14,078 nucleotides of DNA from an uncultured Lachnospiraceae bacterium (GCA_902803015.1 CADCOL010000118.1:1-14078); one strand, 5' to 3'. Counted from the stretch's first letter, positions 7,232 through 13,990 are shown. A program made the numbers and translations. Notes: generated by a model from the sequence alone, not told the origin.

Positions 7232-8857
7232 TTACTTCCCCAGATACTCCAATCCCAGCATCGTAAGATCGTCAAACTGCGGCGCACTGCCGACGAATGT
7301 ATTCACGCTCTGATGCACGCGCTCCAGCGTTTCTTTCATCTTGTAATCCTTGATGCCGTTTAAGCGGTCAACCAAACGCTCCATCGTGTACATATGGTCG
7401 TTTGCATCCGTTGCCTCGGGCACGCCGTCCGTGTAGACAAAGATTTTATCTCCGACGCCGAGCTCAAATTCGTGATTCTTGTACTTGATTCCGGGCATGG
7501 TCGCAAGCGCGATATTATGCTTCGTCTTGCGTTCTTCGTAGCCGATGCCCTTGCGGTAAATAACGGGATTCTCGTGTCCGGCGTTTACCTCAATCACCTT
7601 GCCGGTGGAAATCTCCAGAATGCCCATCCAGAGCGTACAGAACATCTCTGCCTCGTTGTGCTCGCAAAGCTCGTTGTTAACGAATTCAAGAACCTCCGCA
7701 GGGGTACCGCCCATACGCGTACGCATCGTAACGAGGATGTTCGTAACCATCATAAACAGCGCCGCCGGAATACCCTTGCCGGAAACATCGCCGATGACAA
7801 GAGCCAGATGGTCGTCGTCCACTAAGAAGAAGTTGTAGAAGTCGCCGCCGACCTCTTTCGCGGGATCCATGGATGCATAAATATCGAATTCCTTACGGTC
7901 CGGGAAAGCCGGAAAATCGTTCGGAATCGAATTCGCCTGAATGTCCCTCGCGAAGTTCAGCTCCGCAACGAAACGCTCCTTGTCCGCCGTAATCGTCGTT
8001 AAGTTGTTCATGTATTCGACCATGTCCGTCTCCATCGCGTCGATGGACACAGCCAGTTTGAGAATATCCTGATATTTGCTAAGCTCCCCGAGCGGCTCGC
8101 CCTTTGTTTTTTCTTCGGAAAATCTGGAAGCTTCTTTCGCCGCTTTTCTCACCGGATGGATAACCTGACGGCGGATGAAAACCGTTGCGAAAACAGAACC
8201 AATAACGGAAACCAAAAGGGTTAATATTGCGATACGTGCCAGAAATCCTCTTCTGGCCTGGGTTACCACGCGCATCGGACGCTGCATGCAAAGAATCGCA
8301 ACGACATCGCCATCGGAATTATGCACCGGTACAAGCGTTGTGATATGCGGATGCTGTCCGTTCAGGCCGTCGAAACGATAGATGGTTTCATACAGGGAGC
8401 CTTCTTCATAAATCGCATGATAAATCACGCGGTACTCGTCATTCGTGGTTTCGCGTTGGAAGCCCAGTTCCCACGGCGTGTAGTCCGTATTGTCGACTTC
8501 GTTGTCACAAAGGTTGAAAATACTGGTAAAACTGCCGTAATCGGCCTGATCGACCTTAATAACATAGAGAAGGGATGCATGGATTTTATGGCAGTATGAG
8601 TTGAGATATTTGGAGATACGTTCGTATTCCTCCATCTCCCCGCCTCTTAAATAATCATCGATATGGTCGCCGTTTACAAGCGTCGTTGCCGTATCCGCCA
8701 TGTGATAAGTGGTTTCCGCATACTCACGCTTATAGGAATCGGTAAAGCTGTAATAACCGATTGCACTGACTACGACGCCGAAAATAAACAGCATCAGAAT
8801 CATCGCACCGATGACATTTAATGACATGCTGGAAGTCAGTTTTTTGATTACTTTCAT
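7232..8857 (-). CDS. Membrane-anchored SpoIIE/RsbU-type PP2C serine phosphatase
   Basis: 541 residues: a transmembrane segment at about 14-38, an extracytoplasmic sensor domain at about 39-206, a second transmembrane segment at about 207-228, a HAMP-like linker at about 229-282, a short coiled coil, and a PPM/SpoIIE phosphatase domain at about 300-541. The phosphatase metal-binding motifs are all present: EVGGDFYN at 335-342, IGDVSGKG at 355-362, NAGHENP at 425-431, YTDGVPEA at 475-482 and FDDLTML at 528-534. Proteins with this layout dephosphorylate anti-anti-sigma factors in partner-switching pathways in response to an outside signal. No RsbV/RsbW-like partner gene is in the window, so the target is unknown. 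ATG at 8857 is preceded by GAGGGA. The promoter is at 8911-8916. Confidence 0.92.
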   Translation of the reverse strand: MKVIKKLTSSMSLNVIGAMILMLFIFGVVVSAIGYYSFTDSYKREYAETTYHMADTATTLVNGDHIDDYLRGGEMEEYERISKYLNSYCHKIHASLLYVIKVDQADYGSFTSIFNLCDNEVDNTDYTPWELGFQRETTNDEYRVIYHAIYEEGSLYETIYRFDGLNGQHPHITTLVPVHNSDGDVVAILCMQRPMRVVTQARRGFLARIAILTLLVSVIGSVFATVFIRRQVIHPVRKAAKEASRFSEEKTKGEPLGELSKYQDILKLAVSIDAMETDMVEYMNNLTTITADKERFVAELNFARDIQANSIPNDFPAFPDRKEFDIYASMDPAKEVGGDFYNFFLVDDDHLALVIGDVSGKGIPAALFMMVTNILVTMRTRMGGTPAEVLEFVNNELCEHNEAEMFCTLWMGILEISTGKVIEVNAGHENPVIYRKGIGYEERKTKHNIALATMPGIKYKNHEFELGVGDKIFVYTDGVPEATDANDHMYTMERLVDRLNGIKDYKMKETLERVHQSVNTFVGSAPQFDDLTMLGLEYLGK

Positions 8858-8893
8858 TTCAGTCCCTCGCAGGAATTATTAAATAATTTTTCG

Positions 8894-8919
8894 AATAATA
8901 ACTGTTTATTATTATAACA
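8894..8919 (-). promoter_or_regulatory. Extended -10 promoter of the PP2C gene with overlapping AT palindrome
   Basis: TATAAT (8916-8911, minus strand) preceded by TGT gives a perfect extended -10; the -35 region is poor (a GACAGA-like hexamer 17 bases upstream). Overlapping and following it is a perfect palindrome, AATAATAA / TTATTATT around a 4-base centre (8894-8913), placed about at the transcription start, where a repressor would block initiation. The palindrome may simply reflect AT richness. Confidence 0.55.
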
Positions 8920-8966
8920 TATTTTAGGCATGCTCTGTCGTTTCTTTTTGTTTTTCTGCAGGATAA

Positions 8967-9722
8967 CTATCTTATCTTCAGCGACCTCAGGTACATCTTC
9001 TGCTCGTCAGTAATCCGGTAGCTTTCCACTGCCTTCTGAATCGTTTTGTTATGTGTCCACTTGTCAAGTTTATGTTCCCCGATGTACGGAATCACCGCAT
9101 CATACTGCTTTGCAAGCGCCGTCGCAAAGTACCACGCAATCATCATGTTAACGTAGTATTCGTCGGACTTAAGTTTCGCCACCATTGCAGGATATTTCGG
9201 GTCAAAATCCTCATCCAGATAGTGCTCCATCAACATCCCCACACCGAATCGGATGGTAAATGTTTCTTTGGATTTCATCCAGACTTTAACATGCTTTAAA
9301 AGGTCCTCTTTATGCTTTTTAAAAATCTTCGGCGACATCTGATCGCAGGTCGCCCAGTTGTCCACATACGGAAGAAACTTCTCCAGTTCCTCCATGCAGG
9401 CATCATAATCTTTCATGCCGGAGATGATAAATGCATGCAACTGGTTTTCGTCAAAGTACCGGTGCGGAAGGTCACGCATAAACTCCTCGCAGGCCAAAAG
9501 CTCACTTGCTACACCGGACTTTGCTCCCTTCGCACCGGCTTTGGAAGTCTTCTCTTCCGCTCTCCCTGACTGAAGTATTTCCTTCGCTAATGCTCTGAGC
9601 GCCGGCGTGCGGACTCCGATCATATTCTCTTTCTCCACTGTCGGCGACAATCCGGCCGAAAAATCGCGGTATTTTAAATCCTGCAACTCAAACAGTTTCT
9701 TTCTGATTTCTTCCGTTGTCAT
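8967..9722 (-). CDS. AlkD-family DNA alkylation repair protein (HEAT-like DNA glycosylase)
   Basis: Removes N3- and N7-alkylated purines from DNA. 251 residues from ATG at 9722, chosen because AAAGGAGAGAG stands 5-6 bases upstream; the frame is open for 14 more codons without such a site. The four residues known as key in Bacillus cereus AlkD have counterparts here at the right relative positions: W123 and D127 in DNWATCD, R158 in FTIRFG and W197 in MIAWYFA. The body is a series of HEAT-like helical pairs. An Ala/Gly/Lys-rich insert at about 55-73 (EEKTSKAGAKGAKSG) interrupts the N-terminal helices and is unusual for the family, which is otherwise about 230-240 residues. The gene is divergent from the DinB-like gene across 127 bases; no LexA-like box is visible between them. 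Confidence 0.93.
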   Translation of the reverse strand: MTTEEIRKKLFELQDLKYRDFSAGLSPTVEKENMIGVRTPALRALAKEILQSGRAEEKTSKAGAKGAKSGVASELLACEEFMRDLPHRYFDENQLHAFIISGMKDYDACMEELEKFLPYVDNWATCDQMSPKIFKKHKEDLLKHVKVWMKSKETFTIRFGVGMLMEHYLDEDFDPKYPAMVAKLKSDEYYVNMMIAWYFATALAKQYDAVIPYIGEHKLDKWTHNKTIQKAVESYRITDEQKMYLRSLKIR

Positions 9723-9770
9723 CGAAACTCTCTCCTTTACCTTATAAAGCAGTTTTATCCCCATCTTCTG

Positions 9771-9799
9771 CTATTATATATTATAATGGATATTGTCAG
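9771..9799. promoter_or_regulatory. Divergent promoter region between alkD-like and dinB-like genes
   Basis: The 15-base palindrome ATTATA-TAT-TATAAT (9773-9787) places a perfect -10 hexamer on each strand. For the minus strand, CTGACA (9799-9794) is a good -35 at 15 bases, slightly short, and transcription would start just before the ribosome binding site of the AlkD gene. For the plus strand no good -35 is seen upstream of TATAAT at 9782-9787, so that direction is less certain. Confidence 0.45.
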
Positions 9800-9849
9800 T
9801 TGTGTAATTAACGAAATCGGAAATGATAAATCAACACGGAGGATAAAAA

Positions 9850-10380
9850 ATGAACGAACTTTGTATGATTATTAAAGATACCGTAGTGCCGAATTTTATG
9901 AATATCAGAACTTCTCTTCAGACCTATGACCGCGACGCACTTTGCTGCGGCTCTCCCTGCTGGCGCTGGGCATATCACGCACTGCATTCCGCGGATAAAT
10001 GGTTTATTAACCCGTTCGTATACGACGAACCGTCATTTCACGAAGAAGGAATGGACAATCCGGATAATCCTACATCTGTCGTACTAAGTGATGAACAGCT
10101 CCTCGAGTATCTGGATCAAATTGAAGCGAAAACCCTCGCATACCTCGATTCCCTCACCGATGACATGCTGTATGAAAAACCGGAGAACTGCATCTACACC
10201 CGTATGGAACTTGTCCTTCGCCAGTACAGACATCTTTCTTTCCATACCGGCATGCTGAACGGACAAACCGCCGTCGCAACCGGTCAGTTCCCGATGTGGG
10301 TATCGCAGGCTGACAAGTATGTCGACGACGGTGTATTCTTCGGTCGTTACCGCAAAGGGCAGGTAACTGCATCGAAATAA
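9850..10380 (+). CDS. DinB-like metal-binding four-helix protein
   Basis: The only plus-strand gene, 176 residues, with GGAGG about 8 bases before ATG. Helix 2 carries W-R-W-A-Y-H43-A-L-H46, and a late helix has H128-x3-H132 (QYRHLSFHTGMLNG). One histidine from the earlier helix plus an HxxxH pair is the metal-site pattern of the DinB/YfiT superfamily (Zn, Ni or other divalent ion; members act as thiol-dependent transferases or have no known role). A helix at about 81-102 (DEQLLEYLDQIEAKTLAYLDSL) fits the fold. Which substrate or thiol it uses cannot be told. It is divergent from an AlkD gene and converges on the serine hydrolase, 22 bases between the stops. DinB was first named for DNA-damage induction in Bacillus, but no SOS box is seen here. 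Confidence 0.75.
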   Translation: MNELCMIIKDTVVPNFMNIRTSLQTYDRDALCCGSPCWRWAYHALHSADKWFINPFVYDEPSFHEEGMDNPDNPTSVVLSDEQLLEYLDQIEAKTLAYLDSLTDDMLYEKPENCIYTRMELVLRQYRHLSFHTGMLNGQTAVATGQFPMWVSQADKYVDDGVFFGRYRKGQVTASK

Positions 10381-10403
10381 TTCCTTCGCAATTACTCCTT
10401 TGC
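10352..10403. terminator. Imperfect hairpin bridging two convergent stop codons
   Basis: GCAAAGG (10352-10358) pairs with CCTTTGC (10397-10403), and inside this GTAACTGC (10363-10370) pairs at 7 of 8 positions with GCAATTAC (10388-10395); a three-to-four base bulge separates the two stems. The structure covers both convergent stops (10380 and 10403), where a bidirectional terminator is expected. Neither side has a proper T run, so it may only block or process the transcripts. Confidence 0.35.
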
Positions 10404-11398
10404 TATATTGTTTCAAGCATCGGCAGAATGCTTCCTTCTATGAAGTCCACCCTGTCGAAAATCCTGGGTTTGAACGTTCCGGTCATACCGACCGAAACGT
10501 TCTTTTCCTTATTGACGTAAATAATGTTTCCGCTGTCGCCGATGGCCGCGTACACTTCCCGGTCATCAAACGGTTTGTACCAAAGGTACCCGTAATTCAT
10601 GAAGCCAAAGCGTTCACCGAGTTTCAGATGCGGTGCAATCATCTCACAAATGTAGTTCTTTGAGATAATCTGCTTTCCGTCACACAGTCCCTCGTTTAAA
10701 ACCAGCTCTCCGAGTTTTGCCATGTCGCAGGCCGACATGCACAGTCCCCAGCCTGCAGTCACCGAACCCTGTGGATCCGAATACCACTCATTTTTCCTTG
10801 GATTCTTGTTCATGAAAAAATCAAACTGATCTTCTTTGGAACTGTCTCCGTGAATCACATGTTCCGCAATTCCGAGCGGTGCAAAAAGTTCGCGGTTTGC
10901 AAGATCGATACATTTTTCACCCGTGGCATTCTCGATAACGCCCGCCAGAATCTGAATTCCGAGCGTTGCATACTTAAACTCTCCGGTAATACCCTTCCTG
11001 CCGCCTAAGAAATCCAGCACCGTAAGCGTCCAGTCCTGCGATGTGCAGACCTTTTTCCATGGTTCCGACCGGAATTTATACGGCGCAGTCATCGTCAGAA
11101 GATGCTTTACGGTCACGTCGTAAATCGTCTTCTCGCCTCTTTTCACCGTATAGTCCGGGAAAAAATCGAGTACCTTCTGATCAACGCTTTGAATGCAGCC
11201 TTTGTCGATGGCAATTCCCGCAAGCAGCGCCATCACGCCTTTCGTCACGGAATTGATGTTCACCGCATCCGTTGTTGTAAAGCCGTGCCAGCAATCATCG
11301 TACACCGCCTTACCGTCTTTGTATGCATAAATCTGACAGATATTGCTCTCGTTTCCGGTGCTCTTTGAAACGAATCTGTGAAACTCTTCCCTGTTCAT
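10403..11398 (-). CDS. Serine hydrolase of the beta-lactamase/PBP-like fold (class C-type)
   Basis: 331 residues. The nucleophile motif is S50-V-T-K53 (NSVTKGVMALL), followed by the usual V-K-H-L-L-T-M-T segment at about 97-104 that marks the beta-lactamase/esterase EstB group. The second motif, normally YxN, appears as Y143-A-T (FKYATLGIQILAGVIE). The third, KTG/HTG in classical enzymes, would correspond to G287-D-S-G or a nearby T-G (MTGTF at about 305-309). So the acylation pair is kept while the other motifs deviate, which fits an esterase or peptidase more than a true beta-lactamase. No signal peptide is visible, so action would be intracellular. AGGAGGT 5 bases before ATG. It starts 37 bases after the GNAT-RsgA gene without a terminator between them, so the two are probably one transcript. 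Confidence 0.87.
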   Translation of the reverse strand: MNREEFHRFVSKSTGNESNICQIYAYKDGKAVYDDCWHGFTTTDAVNINSVTKGVMALLAGIAIDKGCIQSVDQKVLDFFPDYTVKRGEKTIYDVTVKHLLTMTAPYKFRSEPWKKVCTSQDWTLTVLDFLGGRKGITGEFKYATLGIQILAGVIENATGEKCIDLANRELFAPLGIAEHVIHGDSSKEDQFDFFMNKNPRKNEWYSDPQGSVTAGWGLCMSACDMAKLGELVLNEGLCDGKQIISKNYICEMIAPHLKLGERFGFMNYGYLWYKPFDDREVYAAIGDSGNIIYVNKEKNVSVGMTGTFKPRIFDRVDFIEGSILPMLETI

Positions 11399-11435
11399 TC
11401 AGTACCTCCTGAAGTCATTGTTTTAATCATCGCCA

Positions 11436-13019
11436 TTAATCCCACATATTTCTCTTGTTGTTCTTTTTATAGGCTTTTGCCCATTTGGATATCTCTTTTT
11501 TCATGGCATAATTTCTGGTATTTTCCTTGCCAAGATTTTTATACAACTCATATCTTTTTTCAGATAACTCACCGTTTGCAAGGGCTGCTTTTATGGCGCA
11601 TCCCGGCTCAGTATCATGTCTGCAATTGCTGAACCTGCATCTGCTCATAAGTTCCACAATATCGGAAAATGTCTCATCGATGCCATCCTGCACATTCGCC
11701 ATGCCGACTTCACGCATGCCCGGAGTATCTATTATGGTTACACCGTTTGAAAGTTCGATGAGCTTCCTGTATGTGGTTGTGTGCCTGCCCTTGTCATCAT
11801 CTTCTCGGATCTCAGATGTTTTCATGATCTCTTCACCTGTAATTGAATTAATGAGGGTTGATTTCCCCGCTCCCGAAGAACCCATCAGGCATATGGTTGA
11901 TCCGGACGTCATGTATTCCTTCAGTTCATCCAGTCCAATGCCGTAGATGGAAGAAATGGCATGGGCACGCACTTTGTCTGAAATCTGCTCCACTTCCCGC
12001 ACATACCTTCCGGGATTTGTGCAAAGATCGGATTTTGTAAGGATCACGACAGGTATCGCTCCACCACCGGTGGCAATGCTAACGTATCTCGCTATACGGT
12101 TATAGCTATAATCTTCATTGAGGGATGTGACGATAAACAGGTAATCCACATTGGCTGCCATATATTGCATGACTCCGGTCTTTGCCTGATCCGGCCTTTG
12201 CAGTAAACTCTTCCTCTCACAGACTGAGAGGATCAATGAATCTCCTTGCCTGTTATACAAAAATGTCACATAATCGCCTACAACCGGCAGTTTTTCGGAA
12301 TCCTCTTCATAAAAGTTTCCCTTTAACTTCGCCTGTATCTCCTGTTCCCAGAACCTGATCTTGTAACTATTTTTGTTAACTTCCGAGATTCTTCCCAGTT
12401 TTTCAACATGAAGCCACTGGCACGAAAGCTTTAACGGCTTGTAATATGGAAAGCCCTTTGTGAATTCTATTATTTCCTCTTCATCCTCACACTCCTCAAA
12501 GACAGGGGCCTCATAGAAATATCCATGAATATCTTCAAAACCTTCATTCAACGGAAATGCCATAAAGGCATCGGCATTTCCAAATGCAGGGTGATGGATA
12601 TCAAAATGATCACAGGTCACAAACCCGTGCTTCGGATAATATTCCGGCTCGCCACAGATCACTATGCCCTTATATCCGGCTTCTCCAGCCAGTGTCAGCG
12701 TTTCTTTTAGCAAAAGTGAGCCTATTCCCATACTGAAATATGTCGGTTCCACAGCGAGGGGGCCAAAGGTCAAAACCTCGTGTTCTTTATCCCCATCTAC
12801 CACCTTTGACTTTGAATAAAAAATAGCTCCTACGATTTTTCCGTCAAGCTCTGCAACACGGCTTAGTTCCGGCAGATATTCCTCTGCGCTTCGAAGTTTA
12901 TTTACCATCAGATGTTCATTACATCCCGGGCCGTGTATATTCCAAAAAGCGCGCATTGTCATTAGTTCTGTAGCATAATAGTCTTCTTTTGTTTCTTTTC
13001 TGATAATTATATTATTCAA
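11436..13019 (-). CDS. GNAT acetyltransferase fused to RsgA-type ribosome GTPase
   Basis: One frame of 527 residues encodes two enzymes. Residues 1 to about 195 form a GNAT N-acetyltransferase (IIIRKETKEDYYATELMTM; LAVEPTYFSMGIGSLLLKE for acetyl-CoA, with S-M-G-I-G in place of the Q/R-x-x-G-x-G motif; GEPEYYPKHGF). Residues about 200-515 are a full RsgA: OB domain (about 205-270), circularly permuted GTPase with G4 TKSD at 328-331, G1 GSSGAGKST at 380-388, switch GRHTTT at 411-416 and G3 DTPG at 431-434, then a zinc knuckle C461-x4-C466-x-H468-x5-C474. RsgA releases late factors from the 30S ribosome subunit. Start: TTG at 13019, because AAAGGAGA lies 7 bases upstream; an ATG at 13043 in frame has no such site and would place the ribosome binding site inside the gene. 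The linker at about 172-190 is acidic. Gene order suggests control by the leader at 13105-13310. Confidence 0.9.
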   Translation of the reverse strand: MNNIIIRKETKEDYYATELMTMRAFWNIHGPGCNEHLMVNKLRSAEEYLPELSRVAELDGKIVGAIFYSKSKVVDGDKEHEVLTFGPLAVEPTYFSMGIGSLLLKETLTLAGEAGYKGIVICGEPEYYPKHGFVTCDHFDIHHPAFGNADAFMAFPLNEGFEDIHGYFYEAPVFEECEDEEEIIEFTKGFPYYKPLKLSCQWLHVEKLGRISEVNKNSYKIRFWEQEIQAKLKGNFYEEDSEKLPVVGDYVTFLYNRQGDSLILSVCERKSLLQRPDQAKTGVMQYMAANVDYLFIVTSLNEDYSYNRIARYVSIATGGGAIPVVILTKSDLCTNPGRYVREVEQISDKVRAHAISSIYGIGLDELKEYMTSGSTICLMGSSGAGKSTLINSITGEEIMKTSEIREDDDKGRHTTTYRKLIELSNGVTIIDTPGMREVGMANVQDGIDETFSDIVELMSRCRFSNCRHDTEPGCAIKAALANGELSEKRYELYKNLGKENTRNYAMKKEISKWAKAYKKNNKRNMWD

Positions 13020-13110
13020 TTTTTTGTCTCCTTTTTTATACATATGATGAATTTACAAACACTTAATAGTATGGAGACCTTTTTTAACGGAATTTAAGCT
13101 CGAATAGGGC

Positions 13111-13140
13111 AAAAGAAAACCGTGACAGATAAGCCACGGT
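13111..13140 (-). terminator. Intrinsic terminator/attenuator in the GNAT-RsgA leader
   Basis: ACCGTG and CACGGT (13135-13140 and 13119-13124) form a perfect 6-bp stem with a 10-base loop, and on the minus strand TTTTCTTTT follows. It lies 32 bases after the stop of the small ORF and about 90 bases before the TTG of the GNAT-RsgA fusion. It could end a short transcript from the 13282-13310 promoter or act as attenuator of the fusion gene. Confidence 0.7.
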
Positions 13141-13159
13141 CAAAAGCCAAATATATTTT

Positions 13160-13173
13160 ATCCATGCATGGAT
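13160..13173. repeat. Perfect 14-bp palindrome after the small ORF
   Basis: ATCCATGCATGGAT is fully self-complementary and touches the stop codon of the small ORF at its right edge. It lies between that ORF and the terminator. It may be a dimeric-protein site or add a second RNA stem to the leader. Confidence 0.6.
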
Positions 13174-13238
13174 TAAAAGGCATAAACCGAGGTCATCATA
13201 CTATCTGCAATTACAATCTCAAATTTTTCAACACGCAT
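13173..13238 (-). CDS. Small ORF, 21 residues, candidate leader peptide
   Basis: ATG at 13238 is preceded by AGAGAGGT at 7 bases spacing, one of the better ribosome binding sites in the window. The peptide starts MRVEKFEIVIADSMMTS and ends V-Y-A-F before TAA. I know no family for it. It is not hydrophobic enough for a membrane toxin. It sits in a complete unit: promoter 13282-13310, start near 13275, terminator 13111-13140. Its codons 14-18 are part of an inverted repeat that can pair with its own ribosome binding site (13189-13199 with 13240-13250). Leader peptide for the downstream ribosome-GTPase fusion is the favoured reading; a free-standing small protein, or a gene remnant, is possible. 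Confidence 0.5.
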   Translation of the reverse strand: MRVEKFEIVIADSMMTSVYAF

Positions 13239-13250
13239 TATGATTACCTC
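13189..13250 (-). promoter_or_regulatory. Inverted repeat sequestering the Shine-Dalgarno of the small ORF
   Basis: On the minus strand GAGGTAATCAT (13250-13240), which contains the Shine-Dalgarno and the bases up to the start codon, is complementary at 10 of 11 positions to ATGATGACCTC (13199-13189) inside the small ORF. Pairing would close a 40-base loop and hide the ribosome binding site. A ribosome translating the ORF would melt it, so this can couple translation to the structure of the leader. Confidence 0.5.
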
Positions 13251-13281
13251 TCTTTCCTCTGGAATTTTTATTATTTCTCAA

Positions 13282-13310
13282 AATGTATCACGGACAGGCG
13301 ATTAAGTCAA
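13282..13310 (-). promoter_or_regulatory. Sigma-A-like promoter of the small-ORF leader
   Basis: TTGACT (13310-13305, 5 of 6 consensus) is followed after exactly 17 bases by TACATT (13287-13282, 4 of 6), with TGA directly before it (extended -10). Predicted start is near 13275. Just upstream are the 11-base palindrome CTTGATTCAAG (13319-13329) and a direct repeat of TAAGTC at 11-bp spacing (13303-13308 and 13314-13319), which may be regulator sites. This is the best-formed promoter in the right part of the window. Confidence 0.7.
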
Positions 13311-13363
13311 TACTAAGTCTTGATTCAAGTGCTGATCCCTGCGGGTTTTATTTCTGGACAGAG

Positions 13364-13990
13364 TCAGTTTTTCCACTGAAAAATATTAAGATCAACCTTC
13401 CCGTCTATAACTGTTACCCCTTCCGCTTCCAGGAGTTTTGCCTGCGCTCCCAATCCACCGAAAGCAAATTCTCCGGCAAGTTCCCCTTTTGCATTCACAA
13501 CGCGGTAACAGGGAACATTTTCAGGATCAGGATTTTTGTGAAGGGCATTTCCCACTGCTCTTGCCATCTTTTTATCTCCTGCAATCTCAGCCACCTGGGA
13601 ATATGTGGCAACCATGCCGAAAGGTATTTTCTTTACCGCTTCATATATTCTCTTCGCCGGGCTGTCGCTTATCAGATCATAACTCTCGGCAATCATAAGT
13701 CTGATATCTTCATCCGGAACACTGCCATCCAAAATGATCGTATTCCAGTGTTCCTTGTTTTGATGATACCCGGGAATAACTGACTTATGGATCTGACGCC
13801 AAAAGAATGCTTTCTCAGGATCGGTCTTTACATTCAGATTGATGTAGCCGTCTTTTTCATATGTCCATAGAAACGCTTTCCGATTCCCCTTGTATCTGAC
13901 AAGCTGCCAGTTTGGATCATGAAACGGAGCATCCTGATATGTATCCGGAAAAGAAAGCCCATATTTTAATACTTCATCTCTTGTTTTCAT
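13364..13990 (-). CDS. MmcQ/YjbR domain fused to MGMT (O6-alkylguanine transferase-like) domain
   Basis: 208 residues from ATG at 13990; a TTG at 14005 in frame is the alternative, and neither start has a clear Shine-Dalgarno sequence. Residues about 1-108 are an MmcQ/YjbR (CyaY-fold DNA-binding-like) domain: TRDEVLKYGLSFPDTYQ, WNTIILDGSVPDEDIRLMI. Residues about 114-195 are the C-terminal domain of alkylguanine transferases: recognition helix region IPFGMVATYSQVAEIAG, arginine finger in ARAVGNAL (R144), and active-site motif V-P-C161-Y-R-V-V. The nucleophile Cys is kept, but the His of the usual PCHRV is Tyr, so it is neither a plain Ogt nor an alkyltransferase-like protein in which Cys is lost. 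The upstream gene ends about 19 bases before this ATG, so coupled translation may explain the weak ribosome binding site. Confidence 0.88.
   Translation of the reverse strand: MKTRDEVLKYGLSFPDTYQDAPFHDPNWQLVRYKGNRKAFLWTYEKDGYINLNVKTDPEKAFFWRQIHKSVIPGYHQNKEHWNTIILDGSVPDEDIRLMIAESYDLISDSPAKRIYEAVKKIPFGMVATYSQVAEIAGDKKMARAVGNALHKNPDPENVPCYRVVNAKGELAGEFAFGGLGAQAKLLEAEGVTVIDGKVDLNIFQWKN

Noticed and set aside
7394..7825. Plus-strand ORF of 143 codons opposite the PP2C gene
   Set aside because: Covers the catalytic domain of the phosphatase in antisense; no start signal.
9723..9849. SOS (LexA) box between the AlkD and DinB-like genes
   Set aside because: No CGAAC-N4-GTTCG-like sequence is present; the only palindrome is the AT-rich double -10.
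13020..13043. ATG at 13043 as start of the GNAT-RsgA fusion
   Set aside because: No Shine-Dalgarno sequence precedes it, and AAAGGAGA lies inside the first codons at the right distance from TTG 13019.
13173..13238. Type I toxin reading of the small ORF
   Set aside because: The peptide has charged residues spread over it and no hydrophobic stretch able to span a membrane; no antisense RNA promoter was seen opposite.
13122..13316. Plus-strand ORF of 64 codons across the leader region
   Set aside because: No ribosome binding site, begins inside the terminator stem and runs through the promoter elements of the other strand; the minus-strand 21-codon ORF has much better start signals.
13283..13783. 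Plus-strand ORF of 166 codons opposite the MmcQ-MGMT gene and the leader promoter
   Set aside because: Antisense to a gene with clear domains; no Shine-Dalgarno sequence and no recognisable protein.
13364..13990. Alkyltransferase-like protein without catalytic Cys
   Set aside because: The active-site Cys is present at residue 161 (PCYRV); only the following His is changed.
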